Of a DNA stretch of 64,000 bases, positions 8,129 through 16,335 are shown piece after piece. Position 1 is the stretch's first letter. The number at the start of each line of letters is the position of its first letter. The notes under the pieces are model-generated. The model made no database searches. It had not been told where the DNA came from and saw nothing but the letters and a program-made list of their open reading frames with translations. The translations under genes were made by a program, and so were the position numbers. Source of the DNA: Clostridium hydrogenum (lineage in GTDB: Bacteria > Bacillota > Clostridia > Clostridiales > Clostridiaceae); assembly GCF_021432385.1 (NCBI RefSeq), contig NZ_JAEACT010000002.1:1817501-1881500 (forward strand), given 5' to 3'.

Positions 8129-9424
8129 GTGATTGAAAAAGAAGTTAATCCTCACTTTGAAGATTTCTTATTTGACTGGGAATACAAATTCTATCTTTTA
8201 GTTGGAGGCTATGGATCATCAAAAAGCTATAATGCCGCTTTAAAAATAATTCTTAAGTTGCTGCAGGAGAAGAGAACAGCGCTGGTAGTTAGAGAAGTGT
8301 TTGACACTATAAGAGACAGCTGCTATTCATTACTAGAGGAAATAGTTACAGACATGGGATTAGAAGATAAAATAAAATGCACAACTTCACCAATGCAAGT
8401 TAAATTTCCCAATGGCAGTAAAATAATATTCAAAGGAATGGATAAGCCAGTAAAGTTAAAATCCATAAACAATGTTTCTATTATATGGATAGAAGAGTGC
8501 TCAGAAGTAAAATATGAAGGATTTAAAGAACTTCTAGGACGTTTAAGGCATCCAAACCTATCATTACACATGATATTAACAAGTAATCCCGTAAGCAAAA
8601 GCAACTGGACATATAAGCATTTCTTTAAGGATGACAAGAAGAAAATATTTATACTTGATGATGAAGAACTCTATAAAAAAAGAATAATAATAAAAGGTAA
8701 TACGTATTATCATCACTCAACTGCTGATGATAATTTATTTTTGCCTAAAAGTTACACAGAGCAGCTTGATGAGTTAAAGACCTATGATATTGATCTATAC
8801 AGAATAGCGCGTAAAGGACACTATGGAATAAATGGAACAAGAGTATTACCACAATTTGAAGTTAAACCACATTACGAAGTATTGGAAAATATAAAATCTA
8901 TAAGAAAACCAATGCATAGAGTAGGCATGGATTTTGGATTCGAAACATCATATAATGCTGTGGTTCGATTAGAAATAGACCATGAGAATAAAATACTTTA
9001 TATATACTGGGAATATTATAAAAACCATATGACAGATGATAAAACTTCAATAGAACTTCAAGAATTCAAAAATACTAGAGAGCTAATAAAGGCAGATGCA
9101 GCTGAACCTAAAACAATTACCTTTTATAAGCAACAGGGTTTTAACATGAAGCCAGCTAAGAAATTTCAAGGCTCAAGACTCCAATATACCAAAAAGGTAA
9201 AGAGATTTAAAAAAATTATATGCTCAGATGCATGTCCTAACACTATAAGCGAATTAAAAGATTTAACCTATGCAGTAGATAAAGATGGAGAAATAATTGA
9301 GGATGAATTCAACATAGATCCACATACATTTAGTGCTATTTGGTATGCACTTGATGAATATGAGGTTTCTAATTTAAAAGGTAATGCATTAAGAACTATA
9401 AATAAAGATTTACTTGGATTGTAG
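8129..9424 (+). CDS. terL: Phage terminase large subunit (PBSX type)
   Basis: A 431-aa DNA-packaging motor with GTG start at 8129. Walker A-like GGYGSSKSY lies at ~27-35, the Walker B/coupling segment [11 protein letters not shown] at ~117-127, and the nuclease domain starts with [10 protein letters not shown] near residue 267. The protein docks on the portal, pumps DNA into procapsids and cuts concatemers. All key motifs and the length are normal, so the gene looks functional although no capsid gene is visible. It is followed 12 bases later by the portal gene. Confidence 0.92.
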   Translation: MIEKEVNPHFEDFLFDWEYKFYLLVGGYGSSKSYNAALKIILKLLQEKRTALVVREVFDTIRDSCYSLLEEIVTDMGLEDKIKCTTSPMQVKFPNGSKIIFKGMDKPVKLKSINNVSIIWIEECSEVKYEGFKELLGRLRHPNLSLHMILTSNPVSKSNWTYKHFFKDDKKKIFILDDEELYKKRIIIKGNTYYHHSTADDNLFLPKSYTEQLDELKTYDIDLYRIARKGHYGINGTRVLPQFEVKPHYEVLENIKSIRKPMHRVGMDFGFETSYNAVVRLEIDHENKILYIYWEYYKNHMTDDKTSIELQEFKNTRELIKADAAEPKTITFYKQQGFNMKPAKKFQGSRLQYTKKVKRFKKIICSDACPNTISELKDLTYAVDKDGEIIEDEFNIDPHTFSAIWYALDEYEVSNLKGNALRTINKDLLGL

Positions 9425-9435
9425 GAGGTGAGAAA

Positions 9436-10848
9436 GTGGATATAGTAAGATTTGATATACAGACATATGATGCAGATACAATAAGAGCATTAATTAATTA
9501 TCATAAAGAGCATTTACTACCAAGATATCAAAAATTGCAGAGCTATTATGACTATAAGCATGATATATTGGATAGAACAAGTGGGGATCCAAGCAAGCCT
9601 AACAATAAACTTGTGAATGATTATCCTGGTTATATAGTTAATTTGGCAACAGGTTATTTTATAGGAAATCCAGTAACGTATAGTTCTGATTCTGATACAA
9701 ACGAAGAGTATTTGCAAAAGCTTAAGGATATATACGACTACAATGATGAGGCAGACGAAAACATTGAGTTAGCAAAGACTTGTAGTATAAAAGGTGAAGC
9801 ATTTGAATTAATCTATATAGATGATGATGGTAACACAAGATTTAAATTTGTACCCAATGAGCAACTTCTATTAGTTTATGATAATAATATAGATCCAACT
9901 CCATTATGCGCGGTTAGATATTATTCAGTTTCAGAACCCACAGCATATGGTCAAGATGAAGTACTTCCAATAGTTAAAGTTGAAGTGTATACAAAAGATT
10001 CTATAAACTACTATGATGATTACTTAGGCGAATTAACGCTTACCGACACAAAGGAAAATCTATTTGGTGAAGTGCCAGTAATACATTTTAAAAATAACCA
10101 TGAGTTGACAGGAGACTATGAGGGCGTGATAACTCTCATTGATGCCTATGATGGTATGCAGAGCGATACCATGAATGATTTTGATTACTTCACTGATGCA
10201 TATTTATTGTTAAAGGGTATGAGCGGTACTGATTCCGAAGATACTAAGGAAATGAAAAAGAATAGGGTAATACTTGTAGATGAAAATGGTGATGCTAGTT
10301 GGCTAGTTAAAGATATAAATGATACTGCTACAGAGAATTTTAAGAAAAGGTTAAAAGATGATATTCATAAGTTCTCTAAAACTCCTGACTTGGAGGATGA
10401 AAAGTTTAGTGGAAATCTTAGCGGTATCGCTGTTAAATTTAAATTGTTTTGCTTAGAGCAGTTAGCAGTGGTTAAGGAAAGAAAGTTTAAAAAGGCTCTT
10501 CAACGAAGGAATGAATTAATAACCAATATGTTAAATTTAAAAGGCAGCAAATATGATTACACTGCAATAGACACAACATTTACAAGAAATATACCGGCAA
10601 ATTTAGTTGATATAGCAACAGTTGTGAATCAGTTAAGGGGAATGGTAAGTAATGAGACATTATTAGCTCAATTGCCTTTTGTAACAGATGTTCAGGAAGA
10701 AATGGAGAAGGTAAAAAAAGAGAATGAAGAAAGTCCAAGCTTAAACTTAGATAACATACCGCCAAGAAGTAATGCTGGAGGTGATAACAATGCCGAACAG
10801 TCAGTATTGGATGAACAGAATCCAGCAGATAGCTCACAGTATATATAA
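9436..10848 (+). CDS. Phage portal protein, SPP1 gp6 family
   Basis: A 470-aa protein with GTG start at 9436 after GGAGGTGAG. The N-terminal pattern (HLLPRYQKLQSYYDYKHDI, YIVNLATGYFIGNPVTY) is characteristic of SPP1-type portals, the dodecameric ring at the capsid vertex through which DNA enters. The acidic Asn/Asp-rich C-terminus overlaps the next gene's start by 59 bases, an arrangement usual for portal and minor head genes. Length is normal and no break is seen. Confidence 0.9.
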   Translation: MDIVRFDIQTYDADTIRALINYHKEHLLPRYQKLQSYYDYKHDILDRTSGDPSKPNNKLVNDYPGYIVNLATGYFIGNPVTYSSDSDTNEEYLQKLKDIYDYNDEADENIELAKTCSIKGEAFELIYIDDDGNTRFKFVPNEQLLLVYDNNIDPTPLCAVRYYSVSEPTAYGQDEVLPIVKVEVYTKDSINYYDDYLGELTLTDTKENLFGEVPVIHFKNNHELTGDYEGVITLIDAYDGMQSDTMNDFDYFTDAYLLLKGMSGTDSEDTKEMKKNRVILVDENGDASWLVKDINDTATENFKKRLKDDIHKFSKTPDLEDEKFSGNLSGIAVKFKLFCLEQLAVVKERKFKKALQRRNELITNMLNLKGSKYDYTAIDTTFTRNIPANLVDIATVVNQLRGMVSNETLLAQLPFVTDVQEEMEKVKKENEESPSLNLDNIPPRSNAGGDNNAEQSVLDEQNPADSSQYI

Positions 10849-12235
10849 TGACCAGGAAAGAAAGAATGTTCAGTTGGTTCAGCAGTATAAAAAGCTATAC
10901 AACGATATTCAAGGTCAACTTGATGCATTGTATAGGAAGTACTCAGACGGCGATACCTTGAGCACAACCGAAATGTATAGATTTAATAGGCTCAATAATC
11001 TCCAGAGCAATATAAAGAAAAATATTAAATCTCTTGGATATGACGAGGAACTTTTTTTAAGCAAAAGCCTATATAAGAATTTTCAGGATGTAGTTCAACA
11101 AACTACCCAGTATATTAATAAAACAGCAGGCATAAAGATTGATTGGAGTTATTTAGATGATAAATTTATAGATAGTGCTATAAAACAAAATTGGCAAGGT
11201 GGTAATTTTAGTACAAGGACATGGGCAAATAAAGATAAGCTATTAAAAAGCCTAAACAGTGTAATTGTTAATGGGATAGCTTCAGGACAGCCAATAAATA
11301 ATATGGCAGCTGCATTAAAGAATGCAATGGGTGTTGGCGCATATGATGCCTTAAGACTAGCACGAACTGAAACAATGAACATTCTTAATAATGGACAGCT
11401 TACCAGCTTTAAAAATGCTGGATATGGCTTTGTAATCTCTAAAATAACAGAAGGTAGCACTTTTGTTGACAAATATGGAAAGCAGAATGTAGCAAGTACA
11501 AAAAGTAATGGACTTATTGCAGGTGCTTACCATTTTGCAAGATTTAAGGACAAGGCTGGAGCAATTGAAGAAGCTAACTTTTTTAAACAAAATTGTCCAG
11601 CAAATGTAGACTTTGTAGTGCTGGATTTTGAACAACAGTGCAGCGGAGATATGACGGATGCATGTTTAGCATTTTTAGATACTATATCTTCAATAGCACC
11701 AGCGATAATCTATTGCAATCCAAACTATATTAACAGCTATTTAAATTCTGCTATAACTAAGTACCATTTATGGATAGCTAACTATGGGGTATCGAGTCCC
11801 AAAGTACCTATATGGGGAACTTATGCGATATGGCAGTATTCTGAAAGTGGCAGAGTTAATGGTATTAGTGAGAATGCAGATTTAAATGTTACTGGCCCGG
11901 CATTTAATTCAATAATAAATAGAAATAATTCAAACAATTTTACGCCTAACGGTAGTATCAAGCAACTGCAATCACTTATCGGCGCTAACGCAGATGGAAT
12001 ACCAGGACCACAAACTCTTAGTAAGTGCCCAACTATTAGAACAGGTTCAACCGGGAATGTTGTTAAGTGGCTTCAATACGTACTTAACAGCCTATGTCAT
12101 TCAGGATTAAGCATGGATGGAATATTTGGACAAGGCACAAAACAAGCGGTTATTAATTATCAAGGATATTACAAGTTGTCAATGGACGGCATAGTAGGTC
12201 AAGATACCTGGAAGAAAATATTAAAGCTAAGCTAA
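10790..12235 (+). CDS. Fusion: phage minor head protein N-part + GH25 lysozyme lacking its first strand + peptidoglycan-binding repeats
   Basis: ATG 10790 is chosen because GGAGGTGAT precedes it; the product is 481 aa. Residues 1 to ~207 are a MuF/SPP1 gp7-type minor head protein (SQYWMNRIQQI, RTETMNILNNGQ). At FKNAGYG (207-213) the sequence passes directly into a GH25 muramidase (FVISKITEGSTFVDKY, VVLDFE with D279 and E281, LWIANYG), followed by two peptidoglycan-binding-1 repeats (DGIPGPQTL, MDGIFGQGTK, MDGIVGQDTW). The normal GH25 start with its catalytic-site Asp (DVS motif) and the end of the minor head domain are both missing. This fits a deletion between short similar sequences that removed capsid and tail genes. 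Lytic activity is probably reduced; a genuine MuF-effector fusion is the alternative. Confidence 0.85.
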   Translation: MPNSQYWMNRIQQIAHSIYNDQERKNVQLVQQYKKLYNDIQGQLDALYRKYSDGDTLSTTEMYRFNRLNNLQSNIKKNIKSLGYDEELFLSKSLYKNFQDVVQQTTQYINKTAGIKIDWSYLDDKFIDSAIKQNWQGGNFSTRTWANKDKLLKSLNSVIVNGIASGQPINNMAAALKNAMGVGAYDALRLARTETMNILNNGQLTSFKNAGYGFVISKITEGSTFVDKYGKQNVASTKSNGLIAGAYHFARFKDKAGAIEEANFFKQNCPANVDFVVLDFEQQCSGDMTDACLAFLDTISSIAPAIIYCNPNYINSYLNSAITKYHLWIANYGVSSPKVPIWGTYAIWQYSESGRVNGISENADLNVTGPAFNSIINRNNSNNFTPNGSIKQLQSLIGANADGIPGPQTLSKCPTIRTGSTGNVVKWLQYVLNSLCHSGLSMDGIFGQGTKQAVINYQGYYKLSMDGIVGQDTWKKILKLS

Positions 12236-12238
12236 ATT

Positions 12239-12262
12239 AGAGTGTCAAATGGCACTCTTTTT
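12239..12262 (+). terminator. Terminator after the fusion gene
   Basis: AGAGTG (12239-12244) and CACTCT (12253-12258) form a stem followed by TTTT. Confidence 0.7.
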
Positions 12263-12304
12263 AATTTATAAAAATAAAAAATATAAAGAAAGAGGTAATG
12301 TAAA

Positions 12305-12850
12305 ATGTTATCAAGTAATTTATTAGGTGTAATTGCAATGTTAGGAACTACTGTAGGAGTTTTAGGAGCTGTAATTGGAATATTGCCATATGCAAAAAAG
12401 AAAGGCATAAACGTAGATGGAGCTATAAAAGAATTAAATACGAAAGGTGCATTGGTACAAGCGGCAGTGGACGAAGTAAAGGCACTACTTCCTATACAAG
12501 CACAAGGCGTTATAAATCTTATAGAGAAGTGGGCGCCGATTGCTGTCGGAAATGCAGAACAACTTTATCATGCTGGAGATATCGGAAAAGATGATAGAGC
12601 AGGAGCAGCAGAAAGTGTTGTATTAAATGTGCTTAAAGAATTAAATATTGAGGTAGATGATAATAAAAAAGCTCTTATAGATGCGACTATTAAAAATGCT
12701 GTTAATGATCTTGGACATGTACCAGTAAGTGAAGCTGAAAAGAATAAACAGCTCCAGGATACTTTAAATAAAGTCAATACCCTTGAAAGTCAAAATCAAC
12801 AGTTGCAACAGAAACTAAATACTATTAAATCGACAGCAGCAGTACAGTAA
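12305..12850 (+). CDS. Phage holin, LLH family
   Basis: A 181-aa protein with one N-terminal membrane segment (residues ~3-30), then a long helical region (GAIKELNTKGALVQAAVDEV) as in phage_holin_LLH proteins, and a C-terminal coiled coil (LNKVNTLESQNQQLQQKL). Holins permeabilise the membrane so that the lysin reaches the wall. It follows the lysozyme-fusion gene and has AGAGGTAAT upstream of ATG 12305. Appears intact. Confidence 0.75.
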   Translation: MLSSNLLGVIAMLGTTVGVLGAVIGILPYAKKKGINVDGAIKELNTKGALVQAAVDEVKALLPIQAQGVINLIEKWAPIAVGNAEQLYHAGDIGKDDRAGAAESVVLNVLKELNIEVDDNKKALIDATIKNAVNDLGHVPVSEAEKNKQLQDTLNKVNTLESQNQQLQQKLNTIKSTAAVQ

Positions 12851-12865
12851 TAAAAGTAAAAAAAG

Positions 12866-12910
12866 ACCTAGAGTAGTCTAAAAGCTATTCTAGGGTTTAT
12901 TTTTATTTTT
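12866..12910 (+). terminator. Terminator after the holin gene
   Basis: ACCTAGAGTAG pairs with CTATTCTAGGGT with small bulges, followed by TTATTTTTATTTTTT. Confidence 0.75.
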
Positions 12911-13068
12911 TGTAAATACTTGTCCTTTTTAGTAAAAGGTTATACAATAATAAAAAGAAACCACTTTGACGACCAATCAGCAGTGATTTCTTAAATAAAC
13001 GTATTTCATTAAGTATGCTTCTATTGTAACACATATTTAGTGAAATATGAATATATGGAGGCAAAATA

Positions 13069-14106
13069 ATGAATTTTCAAGATATAGTTGATAGCAATAA
13101 AGAACAAATTGAGCTAGTAAATAATTTAAAAGAAATTAGATCATATATAGGAAATGCTTTAGTAAGATGTAATGAAATCAATAACAATTTATTCGTAGCT
13201 TGCTGTAGTGCCGCTACTAATCAAATTAATGCGGCATGCTCGAATCTTAGAAATCAATACACTATGCTAAGGGAAACACTTATTGCGATAGATGGATATG
13301 AATTAAAAGATACTATTAACAAAATAAAAGCCTTATATAATAATGAAATAATAGATCTTTTATTAAATACAATTGAATTTGATTATAAAGAAATAATAAG
13401 AATAAGAAGAATATTTAATAATGATGCAGATAAATCAAATAACTATAGCCAATGTTTTAAGATTTTAAGTGATATGATAGTGAAAATTGATACCTTGGAA
13501 ACACTCTTTAGCTATACAAGTATTATTAATAAGGATTTATGTAAAGGAATTAAAGATGCACCTTTAAGGATTAGAAGTAACACTGAAAATATTACGCAGG
13601 AAAGTTTTAAAAGTATCATACATCCTATACAAATTATGTATACACAATTATGTATGATTTTAAATGTGGATGAAAAAGTTGAACCAATAGAAATTGTCAG
13701 GGTGGAGTCAGGAACTTGGAATTTTAATATTAATTTAAATTCTGATATTGGAAAAATAATTTTAGGTATACTTTCAAAATTTCATGAATTTTTTGTAAGA
13801 AATTTTACTAGACAAGGACGTAAAATAAATATTGCAGAAAGCTTAGATATAACAAGTACAGAGCTAAATATAATAAAAATTATGGAGGAAGTAGGAATTG
13901 ATACTAGCAGTTTAAAACCAATAGCGAAAGAGACAGCAGCAATTATATTTAAACAAGCTAATGTGTTTTTAAGCGCAAATCCTGATGTTAAAGTAAATGA
14001 AAAAGTACTTAGCAGAAGTGAAGATACTAAAAAATTATTAAATACGCCTATGTATATAGAAGAAAGTTCAGTGAAAAAACAAGAGGACAAATCAAATGAT
14101 AACTAA
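13069..14106 (+). CDS. Unknown 345-aa prophage cargo protein
   Basis: ATG 13069 follows TGGAGG. The product is soluble and mostly helical. Near residue 215 it contains VRVESGTWNFNINLNSD followed by a long amphipathic helix (IGKIILGILSKFHEFFVRNF), a combination I have seen only in uncharacterised proteins. The last 30 residues are charged and disordered-looking. It lies downstream of the lysis genes, a usual place for lysogenic-conversion genes, and is closely followed by a small basic gene (24-bp gap). Function unknown. Confidence 0.55.
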   Translation: MNFQDIVDSNKEQIELVNNLKEIRSYIGNALVRCNEINNNLFVACCSAATNQINAACSNLRNQYTMLRETLIAIDGYELKDTINKIKALYNNEIIDLLLNTIEFDYKEIIRIRRIFNNDADKSNNYSQCFKILSDMIVKIDTLETLFSYTSIINKDLCKGIKDAPLRIRSNTENITQESFKSIIHPIQIMYTQLCMILNVDEKVEPIEIVRVESGTWNFNINLNSDIGKIILGILSKFHEFFVRNFTRQGRKINIAESLDITSTELNIIKIMEEVGIDTSSLKPIAKETAAIIFKQANVFLSANPDVKVNEKVLSRSEDTKKLLNTPMYIEESSVKKQEDKSNDN

Positions 14107-14129
14107 GAGTAATGAAGGGAGGCAATTGT

Positions 14130-14312
14130 ATGCTATTAAAAAATAAATTTATAAATGTTGTTTTAAAATGCGAGATAAAAATTTATGCAAAAATAGGGCC
14201 ACATATTCCTTTCCTGGCAATAGAAATTGAAAAAAATATAAAGTGGATTGCTAAAAATAATTTTAAGAGCATTCTAAATAAGATTAAGTCAAACAATGCA
14301 AGCTTTAATTAA
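14130..14312 (+). CDS. Small basic hypothetical protein, 60 aa
   Basis: ATG 14130 is preferred over an in-frame start at 14112 because AAGGGAGG lies just before it. The product (MLLKNKFINVVLKCEIKIYA...) is rich in Lys and Ile, with an amphipathic N-terminal helix, and has no recognised family. It is probably co-transcribed with the 345-aa gene and ends before the strong terminator at 14347. Confidence 0.45.
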   Translation: MLLKNKFINVVLKCEIKIYAKIGPHIPFLAIEIEKNIKWIAKNNFKSILNKIKSNNASFN

Positions 14313-14346
14313 TCTTAATTTTTCCGATAACGGCAAGATAAATAAT

Positions 14347-14391
14347 AAAGGTGTGGCTGTTCTATATGGAACGGTCACACCTTTCTTTGTG
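14347..14391. terminator. Long hairpin terminator, abutting the structured segment
   Basis: AAAGGTGTGGCTGTTC (14347-14362) pairs along 16 positions with GAACGGTCACACCTTT (14369-14384), two of them G-U. A short T-rich stretch follows on the plus strand and AT-rich sequence on the other. It separates the cargo genes from the structured segment that starts two bases later. Confidence 0.8.
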
Positions 14392-15067
14392 AACTAATAC
14401 TACACAAAATTTAATTTACGCAATAATGTGAACTAATACAATACATATTTCAGTAAGTGAGTTCATAATATAATTATAGATATCTAATAAATAATATTAG
14501 AGAGCAGATAAAAATCTGCTCATGAAAAATTATCTATTAAAAAAATTGCTTATGAACTCTAAAATTGAAGATATAAGCTTTAGGGCAGCTATAATCTTCT
14601 TAATTATATTAGGGCTCATACTATCGCCTCCTACGGAATTGCTATGTGGGAGTGCGGTATTTTTTCATACCGTCAATATAAATCTATTCTCAAAATCAAT
14701 CCTTAATACCTATATTCCTCAAATTTATATTAAAAATTAAAAAAACAATTAAATTTAATAAATAATATTAGGAGTTATGTCAATAATATATATGAACTTA
14801 ATAAATAATATTAAAAACAGTGAAATTACATTTTGAGGTGGAAACCTCAAAACACGCATGAATACTTACTTTGTTAAAAGGCGCCATAAGCCATAATTGC
14901 AATATAAGTAAAATTAATTTTTAAAAAAGTTAATTCATTGTAAAGCAAAAACTTGCGAGACCACTATTTTCGCAAAAATATTAAAAACTTAATAAATAAT
15001 ATTAGAATAAAAATTTTGAAAGAGATAATAATATTAGTAGAAGTTTTGTATCGTATTAGTTCACAAA
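14386..15067 (+). ncRNA. Candidate large structured non-coding RNA (~680 nt)
   Basis: No convincing gene lies here, yet paired segments are dense. The ends TTTGTGAACTAATAC (14386-14400) and GTATTAGTTCACAAA (15053-15067) pair perfectly, then after a 3x3 loop nine more pairs form (14404-14412 with 15041-15049). Inside: GAGTTCATAA (14459-14468) with 14550-14559, enclosing ATAGATA (14476-14482) with 14531-14537, which encloses hairpins 14484-14500 and 14502-14521. Further hairpins are 14567-14599, 14628-14652, 14655-14672, 14831-14852 (9 bp with GGAA tetraloop), 14863-14868 with 14905-14910, and 14953-14975. Nested helices and a GNRA loop favour a plus-strand RNA similar in size and prophage setting to ROOL/GOLLD-type large RNAs, but I cannot match a family. 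A transposon relic with inverted ends is the alternative. No clear promoter was found. Confidence 0.6.
14484..15005 (+). repeat. Four copies of a 17-nt mini-hairpin repeat
   Basis: CTAATAAATAATATTAG (14484-14500) and near-identical copies start at about 14755, 14797 and 14988. Each can fold as a 5-6 bp stem with an AATAA loop. The closing pair differs between copies (C-G, T-A, T-G) while pairing is kept. The 15-mer core TAATAAATAATATTA also occurs on the minus strand at 17142-17156 and 17586-17600, either side of hicB. Confidence 0.65.
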
Positions 15068-15112
15068 AGAATACAACATAATTTATTTTTAAATAACTAG
15101 TATAAAATGGCA

Positions 15113-15138
15113 TAAAAAAAGAGCAGTGGCAGCTGCTC
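15113..15138 (-). terminator. Terminator for the minus-strand small peptide genes
   Basis: GAGCAG (15121-15126) and CTGCTC (15133-15138) form a stem; seven A residues on the plus strand at 15114-15120 give the U-run of a minus-strand transcript. Confidence 0.75.
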
Positions 15139-15148
15139 TATAAAGTGT

Positions 15149-15208
15149 TTAGCGAAAGAATTCTATTAGCAGAATTATTATTTTGATTATTACTAGAATT
15201 ACTTTCAT
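15149..15208 (-). CDS. Possible 19-aa hydrophobic peptide (type I toxin-like)
   Basis: On the minus strand, AGAAGGTGAT is followed four bases later by ATG 15208 and MKVILVIIKIIILLIEFFR, then a stop 11 bases before a terminator. A very short Ile/Leu-rich peptide with basic residues at its ends is typical of membrane-acting type I toxins. An overlapping 31-aa hydrophilic frame (15138-15230, MIKEGDTNESNSSN...) has no ribosome site and is less likely. No antisense RNA could be defined, so the toxin idea is tentative. Confidence 0.35.
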   Translation of the reverse strand: MKVILVIIKIIILLIEFFR

Positions 15209-15285
15209 TAGTATCACCTTCTTTAATCATGAGAGGAGTGATACTAATATTCTGTACTATAAATCTAAAATTATTCTATGAATTG

Positions 15286-15450
15286 TTATCTTGTACAAGC
15301 TTCATTAAGACAGTTGTCACATTTAGCATGTTTGATAACCTTCCTAAGTTCCGACAATTCTTTCTCGCTCAACTCTTCATCATCATCTATAAACCCAGCA
15401 TCCTTAAGAGCTTGTATATTAACTTCCAAACATTTCTCGATATCCTTCAT
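15286..15450 (-). CDS. Small acidic Cys-containing protein, 54 aa
   Basis: ATG 15450 has AGGAGA at a good distance. The product begins MKDIEKCLEVNIQALKDAGF, has an acidic helix (DDDEELSEKELSEL) and ends with CDNCLNEAC, a possible metal-binding Cys cluster. No family is recognised. It forms a minus-strand series with the 29-aa and 19-aa frames on either side. Confidence 0.55.
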   Translation of the reverse strand: MKDIEKCLEVNIQALKDAGFIDDDEELSEKELSELRKVIKHAKCDNCLNEACTR

Positions 15451-15468
15451 TTTAATTCTCCTAAAACA

Positions 15469-15558
15469 TTATTTTCTTAAGTATAACACACTAATAAAAA
15501 ATAAAACAAATAATGTTGCAGATATAGCAGTACTTATTCTAATATGAGATTTTTGCAC
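15469..15558 (-). CDS. Possible 29-aa single-pass membrane peptide
   Basis: GTG 15558 is preceded by AAGGAAGTGATTAA. The peptide (MQKSHIRISTAISATLFVLF...) has one hydrophobic helix flanked by basic residues. It lies 18 bases upstream of the 54-aa gene and is probably co-transcribed with it. Role unknown. Confidence 0.4.
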   Translation of the reverse strand: MQKSHIRISTAISATLFVLFFISVLYLRK

Positions 15559-15663
15559 TTAATCACTTCCTTAATTAATAAAAGGACACACCATAAAGAT
15601 GCATCCCTGAGGTTGGTTAAATAACTACATATTAGGATTATTGACAAATAATAAAATAAATAA

Positions 15664-16302
15664 TCAATATTCTTTAAAATTGCTGTTATCATTCCACATG
15701 CGAGTAAACTCTGTTTCAAATTGTTTTGCTACAGTTACATCATTCAAAACAACAAGCACTTCATCGTTTTTGAATGATGCATCATTAGTATAATTATAGC
15801 TTCCAGTGGTTACAATCTTGCTATCCGCAATAGTAACCTTTAAATGCATTAAACCAGTGTGTGTATTAACCTTAATGGGTATTCCGGCATTTTTTAGTAG
15901 AGAAAGCTCCTTAGCTTCGGACTTACTTTCTGATTCCTTTCCATCTGTGATAAGTCTTACGATCAAACCTCGTTTTTTAGCTGATATAATGCTGTCAACT
16001 ATATCCTTCTTTGTGATGCTGTAAATGGCAATATCTAAGCTGCTCTTAGAGTTATTTATAATATCAATTAATCGCTTGTCCGGTTGACCGTTATCACGTG
16101 GAAAATAATAGCTTATATTACCACTGCTGGTATTTTGCTGTGCTGTGGTAGACGTTGATGTAGTGCTTTGTGTTTGTTCTACAGTTGTTTTAGCTTTATG
16201 ATGTTTCTTATTATGTTTTGTAGCAGCTTTTACACTTGCACATCCTGCGAGCATAGCGCACATTGTTATAACTGTTATTGTTTTAGATAATGTTTTGTTC
16301 AT
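15664..16302 (-). CDS. Secreted phospholipase-D-type (HKD) nuclease lipoprotein
   Basis: A 212-aa protein with a lipoprotein signal (basic start, hydrophobic run, LAGC near residue 21), then a Lys/Thr/Gln-rich linker, then a single HKD domain: ISYYFPRDNGQPDKRLIDII, DIAIYSI, and the active-site stretch H-x-K-x4-D (HLKVTIADSK) followed by TGSYNYT. Single-HKD proteins of the Nuc/BfiI type work as dimers and cut DNA without metal. Its extracellular, membrane-anchored location would suit degrading incoming DNA or scavenging; that is inferred. Own promoter region upstream; minus strand, unlike the phage late genes. Confidence 0.8.
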   Translation of the reverse strand: MNKTLSKTITVITMCAMLAGCASVKAATKHNKKHHKAKTTVEQTQSTTSTSTTAQQNTSSGNISYYFPRDNGQPDKRLIDIINNSKSSLDIAIYSITKKDIVDSIISAKKRGLIVRLITDGKESESKSEAKELSLLKNAGIPIKVNTHTGLMHLKVTIADSKIVTTGSYNYTNDASFKNDEVLVVLNDVTVAKQFETEFTRMWNDNSNFKEY

Positions 16303-16335
16303 ATTCTCACTCCAATCTAACTACATTTTACTATT

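Noticed and set aside
14522-14740. 72-codon open frame with a hydrophobic segment (MKNYLLKKLL...)
   Set aside because: No ribosome binding site; its start abuts a perfect hairpin and the frame runs through several RNA helices, so it is treated as part of the structured segment.
14484-15005. CRISPR-like repeats
   Set aside because: Only four 17-nt AT-rich copies with irregular spacing and no cas genes.
14386-15067. Insertion sequence with 27-bp imperfect terminal inverted repeats
   Set aside because: No transposase frame and no target-site duplication; internal nested helices favour an RNA. Kept as the alternative explanation.
15229-15547. Two overlapping plus-strand frames of 83 and 89 codons
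   Set aside because: Opposite to the 54-aa and 29-aa minus-strand frames, which have proper ribosome sites; the plus frames do not.
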